A DNA stretch of 64,000 nucleotides from Kitasatospora atroaurantiaca (lineage in GTDB: Bacteria; Actinomycetota; Actinomycetes; Streptomycetales; Streptomycetaceae), in assembly GCF_007828955.1 (NCBI RefSeq), contig NZ_VIVR01000001.1, positions 7,130,001 to 7,194,000 of the forward strand. The letters run 5' to 3'. Below are positions 50,882-57,523 of the stretch, piece by piece. A model generated the notes under the pieces. The model was not told where the DNA came from. It did no database searches and saw only the letters and a program-made list of their open reading frames with translations. The translations under genes were made by a program, and so were the position numbers. Position 1 is the first letter of the stretch; every line of letters begins with the position of its first letter.

Positions 50882-51408
50882 CGGGTCCTCCCTCCCATCA
50901 CCGGCTCGCCGGTCGCCGCTGCGCCGAGCAGTCGTTCCAACTCGGCCATCGCCTTCGAAGTCTGGCTCTTCACCGTACCGACCGATATGCCCAGTGCCAT
51001 CGCGGTGTCCTTCTCCGAAAGGTCGAAGGCATGGCGCAGCACTACGCACGCCCGCTTGCGGAACGGCAACCGGGCGAGCGCCGCCCGGACGTCCAGGGTG
51101 CCGGGCATGTCCGGCAGGTCGATCGCCTCGGGGGCGCGTGACCAGAACAGCGCGATCCGGCGCCGCTCGCGGACGGCGCTGCGGATGCGCTCGCGCACCA
51201 GGTTGGCCACCACGCCGCGCGCATAGGCGAGCGGGTGGCGGGCCGCACGGAAGCGGTCCCAGTGCTGCCACAGCGCCACCAGGGCGTCCGCGGCGATGTC
51301 GTCGGCCGCGTCCGGCTCGCCGGTCAGCAGGTAGGCGAGTCGGGCCAGTTCGGCATAGTGGCGGTCGAAGAAGTCGTGGAACTCCTCGGACGCCTCCTCT
51401 AGGCGCAT
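50878..51408 (-). CDS. SigE-family ECF RNA polymerase sigma factor
   Basis: A 176-residue ECF sigma factor. Region 2 includes FFDRHYAELARLAYLLTGEP, DAADDIAADALVALWQHWDR and RHPLAYARGVVANLVRERIR; region 4 includes LARLPFRKRACVVLRHAFDL, SEKDTAMALGISVGTVKSQT and SKAMAELERLLG. This is the pattern of the Streptomyces SigE family. I placed the start at ATG 51408, which has a purine-rich GAGGGAG very close upstream; a start a few codons earlier is possible. It is coupled by GTGA to the membrane protein. Its likely targets are the expansin, GH10-GH62 and GH74 genes, which share an ECF-like promoter element, although its own upstream region does not carry that element. Confidence 0.9.
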   Translation of the reverse strand: MRLEEASEEFHDFFDRHYAELARLAYLLTGEPDAADDIAADALVALWQHWDRFRAARHPLAYARGVVANLVRERIRSAVRERRRIALFWSRAPEAIDLPDMPGTLDVRAALARLPFRKRACVVLRHAFDLSEKDTAMALGISVGTVKSQTSKAMAELERLLGAAATGEPVMGGRTR

Positions 51409-51435
51409 CTCCCTCGGTCGCCCTCTCCCTGCGAT

Positions 51436-51451
51436 GTGTGCGTTAACAATC
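51436..51451. promoter_or_regulatory. GTGTGCGTTAACAATC element upstream of the ECF sigma gene
   Basis: This site, 28 bases before the sigma start, shares the 12-mer GCGTTAACAATC exactly with the GH43-AbfB promoter (55692-55703). It could bind a common regulator, linking sigma expression to arabinan or xylan signals. Confidence 0.55.
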
Positions 51452-51536
51452 GGCCGAAGCGTAACAGCGCCCGTCACCACGACCGAACGGCGGCCGCCTA
51501 CGGCGGCGTAACCGTGGTGGTGGATGGATGCCACGA

Positions 51537-52514
51537 TCAGTGCCGGGCGAACTGGACTCGAGTGGGTTGGGCGACCTCCGGTTTCACCGCGAGGCCGTCC
51601 ACGGTCAGCTGCTCGCCGTAGATGTCCGTGATCCTGATCGAGGCGCCGCAGCCGTTGCCGTCGGCGGCGAGGAAGTAGTTGTAGGAGGTACGCGACAGCC
51701 GCCGCCAGCCGCTCGCGGTCCGCATCTCCAGGGCGGCGACCGGATTGCGGTGACCGATCACCTGGATGGCGCACCAGTACTGGCTGGACCCGGTCTTGTA
51801 CCGGACGGAGAGCGTGTCCGGTGCACTGGCGGGGCTCAGCAGGGTCCAGGTGATCGAGAGCCGGCCGACCTTCAGATCGGCGAGCTTGGCGAACGCCTGC
51901 TGGCTGAGGTCGAGCTGCCCCGGCGCGCAGGGCAGTGGGCACTCGTTGACGATCCGCACCGTGATCGAGGCCCCGTTGGCGGCCTTGACCAGCACGTACG
52001 CGCCGCACGCCCGGGACGTCTCGTAGTCGGTGGTGTTCATCGCCGCGATCATCATGTCGCCGGACGGGCCGAACAGGCAGGCACCGTTGCCGTCGGCGGC
52101 CTCGTACGCGGTGGCCACGCCCTGGTAGCTGACCCCGGGGCGGATCCGCCCCGTCGCAGGCGCCGCCGCGGACTTCGAAGTGGCCGAGGCCGAAGCCGAG
52201 GCGGAGGGCCGGGCCGAGGCCGAAGCGGACGGGGAGGCGGAGGCAGCGGCGGAAGCAGAGGCCGACGGCTGCGCCGAGTCGGTCGGCGCGCCGGTCGCCG
52301 GCTCAGCGGAGCCGGAACCCGTCGGGTCGCCCGCCGGGGTCCCCGCCACGGCCGCGCCGGCCGGCCGGCCGGTGTCGGTGCCGCTCCCGGGGACCAGCGC
52401 GACGGCCAGGCAGGCCACCGCTGCCACTGCGGTCAACACCAGCGGAATGCCGACTGCTCGTCCGCGGTTCCGCGTGCGCCGCTCCCGCTGAGCGCCGTGC
52501 TTCGTTGTGCTCAT
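51537..52514 (-). CDS. Bacterial expansin (DPBB domain plus CBM63-like domain), membrane-anchored
   Basis: A 325-residue exported protein that loosens cellulose-xyloglucan contacts without hydrolysis. The N-terminal hydrophobic segment is about 21-43, then a Ser/Ala-rich linker (about 80-118). The double-psi beta-barrel spans about 128-222: GVATAYEAADGNGACLFG and the essential Asp in APGQLDLSQQAFAKL (D202, equivalent to the catalytic-site Asp of Bacillus EXLX1). The second domain (about 225-325) has QYWCAIQVIGHRNPV and WRRLSRTSYNYFLAADG, the CBM63-like cellulose-binding face. Its upstream region carries the shared GGCAACC-N14-GACCAC element, suggesting control by the ECF sigma factor next door. 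Confidence 0.88.
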   Translation of the reverse strand: MSTTKHGAQRERRTRNRGRAVGIPLVLTAVAAVACLAVALVPGSGTDTGRPAGAAVAGTPAGDPTGSGSAEPATGAPTDSAQPSASASAAASASPSASASARPSASASASATSKSAAAPATGRIRPGVSYQGVATAYEAADGNGACLFGPSGDMMIAAMNTTDYETSRACGAYVLVKAANGASITVRIVNECPLPCAPGQLDLSQQAFAKLADLKVGRLSITWTLLSPASAPDTLSVRYKTGSSQYWCAIQVIGHRNPVAALEMRTASGWRRLSRTSYNYFLAADGNGCGASIRITDIYGEQLTVDGLAVKPEVAQPTRVQFARH

Positions 52515-52555
52515 GCTCGTCCGTTCGGTAGGTCAGGTCGCTGTTTCACCTCCCA

Positions 52556-52582
52556 GTGGTCGCCGGTGGAGAAAAGGTTGCC
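52556..52582 (-). promoter_or_regulatory. Shared ECF-type promoter element upstream of expansin
   Basis: Read on the minus strand: GGCAACC (52582-52576), 14 bases, GACCAC (52561-52556), with an A/T-rich AAAATTTTTC just upstream. The element ends 42 bases before the expansin start. The GH74 and GH10 genes carry matching sites. Confidence 0.65.
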
Positions 52583-52682
52583 GCCCCTCGAAAAATTTTC
52601 TGAGACGGCCGCGGAGTGCACATCGGAGCCGCCGGCGACGAGCGCCGCCGGCGCGAGACCGTGGCCCCCCGTACGACGCTCG

Positions 52683-55100
52683 CTACCTCGACTCGATGGT
52701 CTGCGCGCACCAGATCGTCTTGCCACTGGTGGTGTGCCGGGTGCCCCAGCCCTGGGTGAGCTGGGCGACGAGCATAAGGCCCCGGCCGCCCTCGTCGAAG
52801 GCGCGGGCCCGGCGCAGGTGCGGTGTGGTCTCGCTGGCATCGGAGACCTCGCAGATCAGCGCGGTGTCGCGGATCAGCCGCAGCCGGATCGGCGGCTCGC
52901 CGTACTTGATGGCGTTGGTGACCAGCTCGGTGACGACGAGCTCGGTGACGAACGCCTCCTCCTCCAGGCCCCAGACGGCCAGCTGCCCGGAGGCGAACCG
53001 CCGGGCGGGCGGCACCTGCGAGACGTCGGGCTCGACGTTCCAATCGGCGACGCGGTCGGCGGTCAGCGCGTGGGTTCGGGCGAGGAGCAGGGCCGCGTCG
53101 TCGGTGCGGTGGTCGGGGAGCAGGACAGCGATCGCCGTGTCGCAGAGGGCCTCCAGCGAGGTGGCCGGCTCGCTCAGGACCCGGAGCAGTTCGGCGATCC
53201 CCTGCTCGGCGTCGCGTTCGCGGCTCTCCACCAGTCCGTCGGTGTAGAGGGCGAGCAGGCTGCCCTCGGGCACCTCGACCTCGGTCGCTTCGAACGGCAG
53301 CCCACCGACGCCGAGCGGCGGTCCAGGCTGTACCGACAGCAAGGTCCTGCTGCCGTCCGCCGCGATGATCAGCGGCAGCGGGTGCCCCGCGCTCGCCATG
53401 GCGCAGCGGCGGGAGACCGGGTCGTAGACGGCGTACAGGCAGGTGGCCCCGGATTCGCCGGTCGATTCGAAACGGTTTTCGGGCTGGAGGTCGTCGGGAA
53501 GGTGGAGGACCAGGTCGTCCAGGTGGGTCAGCAGCTCGTCCGGCGGCAGGTCCACGTCGGCCAGGGTGCGGACCGCCGTTCGCAGCCGGCCCATGCTGGC
53601 CGAGGCGTGCAGGCCGTGCCCGACGACATCGCCGACCACCAGGGCGACCCGGGCGCCGGACAGCGGGATGACGTCGAACCAGTCGCCGCCCACGCCCGCA
53701 CCGGCTCCGGCGGGCAGGTAGCCGGAGGCGACCTCGATCGCCTCCTGGCGCGGCAGCCGCTGTGGTAGCAGGCTGCGTTGCAGGGTCAGCGCGGTGGTGT
53801 GCTCGTGCGAGTAGCGGCGGGCGTTGTCGATGGCCACGGCGGCCTTGGCGGCCATTTGCTCGGCGAGGATCAGGTCGTCGGCGGTGAAGGCCTCGGGCCG
53901 GTCGCGGCGGGCGAACGCGACGACGCCGAGCACGGCGCCGCGCGCCAGCAGCGGCACGGTGATCTTGCCGGTGAGCCCCTTCGCGGCGATGGACGGGTCG
54001 ATCAGCGGGGTGCCGGGCGGCCAGTGGGCGGGGTCGGCGGCGAGACCCGGGCCGAAGGCCCATTCGCCGCCCTGGCTGGGTTCGGCGGCGAGCTGCACCG
54101 TGGACCTGCCGGTGGCCATGCAGCGGGCGACGATGGAGCCGGAGGCGTAGCCGACCGGCGTCGCCGGTCCGGGAGGCCGGTCCGGATCCTCCTTCGCACT
54201 GTGCTGGGCGGCGCGGCTGAGCGTGATGGTGCCGGCGGCGGTGACCGCGGCGGGGACGGGCGGTTCCTCCCCGCGCAGCACCTCGTCGAAGAGATCGACG
54301 ATGGCCAGGTCGACGAAGCCCGGGATCGGGGCCGTCGCCAGCTCCCGGGCGGTGCTGACCACGTCGAGGGTCCGACCGATGCCGCTGCTGGCTTCGTTGA
54401 GGATGAGCAGGCGCTGGCGGGCCCAGTACTCGGCGCTCATGTCGAATCCCCAGTTCGCGACCGCGCGCACCGTGCCCTCGGCGTCCCGGACGGGCCACAT
54501 GCTGGTGGCCCAGGCATTGGCGTAGGCGCTGCCGAGCGGGCGGAAGATCGTGATGAGACGCGCGGGCTCGCCGGTCCTGGCCACCTCGGAGAGCTTGTTG
54601 GTATACGCGGCATCGTCCAGTTCGGGGAACAGCTCGCGGTACTTCTCACCGAGCACCTGCTCCTCCGAGTGCGCCATCACCCGGGACGCGGCGGCGTTCA
54701 CCCACAGGAACCGCAGGTCAGGGTCGTACACCCCCAGGGCGAAGGGGCACTGCTCGAAGGCCCGGTCGGCGATCACGGGGCGCCGTCCCCAGCGCTGGAC
54801 GGTCAGGACGAGGCCCAGCGCCCGGCCGCTGCTCCCGCCCAGGGGATGAGCCGTCACCACGGCGTCCACCGTGGAACCGTTCCGGTGGCGCAGGGCGATC
54901 AAGCCGGTGCTGTCGGTGCCGGCGTCGTCGGGGAAGCCGGGCGGGGGATCGACCAGCAGGTCGGTCACGGGGCGGCCGACGGTCTCCTCCGCCGCCCAGC
55001 CCAGCAACAGCAGCCCACCCTCGCTCCAGCCGCTCACCAAGCCGTCCGGATCGACCACGACAACGGCAGTGGGTGCGTCCTGCACGCCGGCCGTCTCCAT
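52683..55100 (-). CDS. PAS-PAS-GAF-SpoIIE (PP2C) phosphatase with HATPase anti-sigma kinase domain
   Basis: An 805-residue cytoplasmic signalling protein. Two PAS domains (about 1-110 and 115-235; ALGVYDPDLRFLWVNAAASR), a GAF domain (about 240-435; ITVPLLARGAVLGVVAF), a SpoIIE/RsbU-type PP2C phosphatase (about 460-680; GGDWFDVIPLSGARVALVVG, GDVVGHGLHASASMG, ALYTDGLVESR) and a C-terminal histidine-kinase-type ATPase (about 690-805; VVTELVTNAIKYG, DEGGRGLMLVAQL). Such proteins act in partner-switching control of sigma factors through anti-anti-sigma proteins. It lies 168 bases upstream of the expansin gene on the same strand. A functional link to the local ECF sigma factor is not shown, because ECF factors usually use other switches. 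Confidence 0.92.
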   Translation of the reverse strand: METAGVQDAPTAVVVVDPDGLVSGWSEGGLLLLGWAAEETVGRPVTDLLVDPPPGFPDDAGTDSTGLIALRHRNGSTVDAVVTAHPLGGSSGRALGLVLTVQRWGRRPVIADRAFEQCPFALGVYDPDLRFLWVNAAASRVMAHSEEQVLGEKYRELFPELDDAAYTNKLSEVARTGEPARLITIFRPLGSAYANAWATSMWPVRDAEGTVRAVANWGFDMSAEYWARQRLLILNEASSGIGRTLDVVSTARELATAPIPGFVDLAIVDLFDEVLRGEEPPVPAAVTAAGTITLSRAAQHSAKEDPDRPPGPATPVGYASGSIVARCMATGRSTVQLAAEPSQGGEWAFGPGLAADPAHWPPGTPLIDPSIAAKGLTGKITVPLLARGAVLGVVAFARRDRPEAFTADDLILAEQMAAKAAVAIDNARRYSHEHTTALTLQRSLLPQRLPRQEAIEVASGYLPAGAGAGVGGDWFDVIPLSGARVALVVGDVVGHGLHASASMGRLRTAVRTLADVDLPPDELLTHLDDLVLHLPDDLQPENRFESTGESGATCLYAVYDPVSRRCAMASAGHPLPLIIAADGSRTLLSVQPGPPLGVGGLPFEATEVEVPEGSLLALYTDGLVESRERDAEQGIAELLRVLSEPATSLEALCDTAIAVLLPDHRTDDAALLLARTHALTADRVADWNVEPDVSQVPPARRFASGQLAVWGLEEEAFVTELVVTELVTNAIKYGEPPIRLRLIRDTALICEVSDASETTPHLRRARAFDEGGRGLMLVAQLTQGWGTRHTTSGKTIWCAQTIESR

Positions 55101-55242
55101 GCGCGCCTCCGTCCAGGCAGCCGTGCATACCGGAACGGGAATCCGGTCTCTGGCTCCAGCCTAGGTCCGGCGCCCGGTGCATGCGCTCCGGGCAGCGAGG
55201 GGACAGGACGTCACGGCACGACCTTCCGCTTTCCCGGCCTAG

Positions 55243-55374
55243 TTATCCGCGGTCGAAGAATGCCGTGACGGGTGCGTGATCGGACCAGCGTTCCGCGTGC
55301 GAGGCGGGCTGCTCGGCGTAGGCCTCGATGCACCTGGCCGCGAGTCCCTGACTGGCCATCAGGTAGTCGATCCG
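55243..55374 (-). pseudogene. C-terminal scrap of an exodeoxyribonuclease III-type nuclease
   Basis: The minus strand encodes RIDYLMASQGLAARCIEAYA then EQPASHAERWSDHAPVTAFF-DRG and a stop. RIDY and WSDHAPV are the conserved C-terminal motifs of XthA/ExoIII enzymes, with the catalytic SDH. The remaining 200 or more residues are missing and unrelated sequence follows upstream. Confidence 0.75.
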
Positions 55375-55378
55375 TCAG

Positions 55379-55685
55379 CGGGCAGACGTGTCTTCCAAAA
55401 GGTCCACCCGTTCGGGCGGGGATGGGTCGGGTAGGTCTGCTGGCCTGCGGCTACGTCGGCTCGCTCGACGACACCACCGACCGCGACACCCGCTGGGGTT
55501 CCTTGGTGGCGAAACCGTCGGTGTTGCTGCCCGGGGACGAGGTTGACGATGTTGCCGGTCTGGGAGCCGTAGACCGCGCCCGCCAGGCGGAACTGCGCGC
55601 GGTGCCACGGTCGCCGGATTCAGTCGGCCTGGGCACAGCGGGTCAAGATTGGGTAACGGCGGATCCTACCTCTTGTCCCGCCAAA
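55379..55685. other. Scrap-rich region before GH43-AbfB
   Basis: About 300 bases with no intact gene. It holds the GH39-like fragment at 55501-55573. A plus-strand frame (GLLACGYVGSLDDTTDRDTR) runs through it but matches nothing I know. Confidence 0.5.
55501..55573 (-). pseudogene. Fragment of a GH39-like glycosidase
   Basis: Minus-strand bases encode YGSQTGNIVNL and, after a one-base frameshift, PGSNTDGFATKE. These match YGSQTGNIVNLTPGTNTDG-LATKD of the intact enzyme at 6422-8275 at both DNA and protein level. Only about 25 codons remain. Confidence 0.75.
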
Positions 55686-55709
55686 TTGTGAGCGTTAACA
55701 ATCTCACAA
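55686..55709. promoter_or_regulatory. Inverted-repeat operator in the GH43-AbfB promoter
   Basis: TTGTGAG (55686-55692) and CTCACAA (55703-55709) form a perfect 7-bp inverted repeat 10 bases apart, with GTTAAC between. The core GCGTTAACAATC recurs at 51440-51451. It is probably a repressor or activator site. Confidence 0.65.
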
Positions 55710-55935
55710 GCGCGAAACAGCGGCGTCACCTCCGGTTCACACGAACGACCTGGATGCGGTGCTGCCCGAACCGCGCCGGACCGGACTGCGCACGGCCCAG
55801 CTGTCACCACGGCGACATGCACCACACGCGGAGACACAGGTCGCCCGGCACCGCCCCCACCGAGATCGAGCTTCCCCGTCGCACTGCGCCCCCCTTCACC
55901 CTGGTGGCATTCCCACAACTAACAGGAGACGTTCC

Positions 55936-57369
55936 ATGTCCGCGCTTCGCGCACGGCTGTCGGCGGTAGTGCTCGCCGTATGCCTCCTCTTCACCGGCCT
56001 GGCTGTGGCCACACCACAGCGGGCCGCCGCCGCAGACCCGGGCTACCTGATGGTGCACTTCACCGGTGACGGGTCGACCGGTCAGCAGACCTACCTCTCG
56101 CACAGCACGGACGGTGTGCACTGGAACGACCTCAACGGCGGTGGCATGGTCCTGCGCTCCACGGTCGGCACGCAGGGCGTGCGTGACCAGGCACTGGTGC
56201 GCTCGCCCGACGGGAGCCGGTACTGGATCATCGCCACCGACCTGTGCATCGGCTGTGGGCAGAACTGGGACACCGCCCAGAACAACGCCAGCCGCAACCT
56301 CGTGGTGTGGGAGTCCACGGACCTGGTCAACTGGTCGCAGCCGTGGCTGCTCAACGTCGCCGGCGCGATCCCCGACGGCCGCAACGCGTGGGCGCCCGAG
56401 GCGATCTGGGACCCGACGACCAACGACTACGTCCTGTACTGGGCGACGAATGCGACGCTCAACGGCGTGCTCAAGCACCGCATCTACTACGCCCGCACGA
56501 GCGACTTCCGCACCATCACCACCCCGCAGCTCTACATCGACCGCCCCGGCACCCAGAACATCATCGACACCCAGATCATCGAGGTGCCGTCGGGCGTCGG
56601 CAACTACCGCTACGTGCGGGCCTCCGGTGACGGACAGATCACGCTCGAGGGCAGCAACTCGATCCTGGGGACGTGGACCAACCTCGGCAACCTCTCCGGC
56701 ATCGGTTTGACCGGGTCCCAGGTCGAGGGCCCAATGTGGATGAAGTTCAACGGCACCGACAAGTGGGCCCTCTACCTCGACCAGTACGCCTCAGGAGGCG
56801 GCTACATGCCGGTCCTGACGACCGATCCGTCCAACCCCGCCGCCTACCAGAAGCAGGCATCGGGAAGCTACAACATGGGCGGCACGAAGAAGCGCCACGG
56901 CTGGATCCTGAACCTGACGGCCGCCGAGGAGAGCCGGGTGCTCGCCCGCTGGCCCAACACCCCCGCCCAGCGGCTCCAGTCGTTCAACTTCCAGGACCGG
57001 TACGTGCGGCACACCAACTTCGATGCTCGCATCGACCCGAACGTCAACCCCCTCGACGACTCCCGGTTCCGGCTGCGGCCCGGCCTCGCGGGCACCGGTA
57101 CCGTCTCCTTCGAGTCGGTGAACTTCCCCGGGTACTTCCTGCGGCACTCCAACTACGACTTCCAGCTCGTCTACAACGACGGCAGCAGCCAGTTCGCCCA
57201 GGACGCCACCTTCCGCCAGGTCGCCGGGCTGGCCGACTCGACCTGGTCGTCGTTCCAGTCGTACAACCACCCCGACCACTACATCCGGCACTACGCGTAC
57301 GAGTTGCGGCTCGACCCGATCACCACCGCGACCGCACGCGGTGACGCCACCTTCCGCGTGACCAGCTGA
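55936..57369 (+). CDS. Secreted GH43-like arabinan/arabinoxylan hydrolase with C-terminal AbfB (CBM42) domain
   Basis: A 477-residue secreted enzyme. The signal peptide is residues 1-35 (cleavage after AAAAD or just before). The propeller-type catalytic domain (about 36-340) has TYLSHSTDGVHWNDLNGGG, YWIIATDLCIGCG, WAPEAIWDPTTNDYVLYW and QVEGPMWMKFNGTDKW; the Glu residues in APEAIWD and VEGPMW are candidate catalytic acids. The C-terminal 130 residues are an AbfB beta-trefoil that binds arabinose side chains: FQDRYVRHTNFDARID, NFPGYFLRHSNYDFQL and HPDHYIRHYAYELRLD. ATG at 55936 with AGGAG upstream. It is a single-gene unit with a strong operator before it and a terminator after it. Confidence 0.87.
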   Translation: MSALRARLSAVVLAVCLLFTGLAVATPQRAAAADPGYLMVHFTGDGSTGQQTYLSHSTDGVHWNDLNGGGMVLRSTVGTQGVRDQALVRSPDGSRYWIIATDLCIGCGQNWDTAQNNASRNLVVWESTDLVNWSQPWLLNVAGAIPDGRNAWAPEAIWDPTTNDYVLYWATNATLNGVLKHRIYYARTSDFRTITTPQLYIDRPGTQNIIDTQIIEVPSGVGNYRYVRASGDGQITLEGSNSILGTWTNLGNLSGIGLTGSQVEGPMWMKFNGTDKWALYLDQYASGGGYMPVLTTDPSNPAAYQKQASGSYNMGGTKKRHGWILNLTAAEESRVLARWPNTPAQRLQSFNFQDRYVRHTNFDARIDPNVNPLDDSRFRLRPGLAGTGTVSFESVNFPGYFLRHSNYDFQLVYNDGSSQFAQDATFRQVAGLADSTWSSFQSYNHPDHYIRHYAYELRLDPITTATARGDATFRVTS

Positions 57370-57376
57370 CCCGACC

Positions 57377-57413
57377 GGGATGCCGGCGCCTCCGAGGAGA
57401 GCGCCGGCATCCC
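57377..57413. terminator. Hairpin after GH43-AbfB
   Basis: A perfect 13-bp stem (57377-57389 with 57401-57413), 11-base loop, lies 8 bases past the stop and between convergent genes, so it may serve both. Confidence 0.8.
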
Positions 57414-57523
57414 CTATTCACACGGCCGGCTGTTCGCCTGGTGGAGCGGGCGTGAATCCGTAAACCGCTCGTCCACGTGCCGGCAGACTGCACCCGATCG
57501 CGATCACCCGTGGATCAGGCGGG

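Noticed and set aside
52683..55100. SpoIIE-type phosphatase as the switch for the local ECF sigma factor
   Set aside because: No anti-anti-sigma (STAS) gene is present and ECF factors rarely use partner switching; adjacency alone is too weak.
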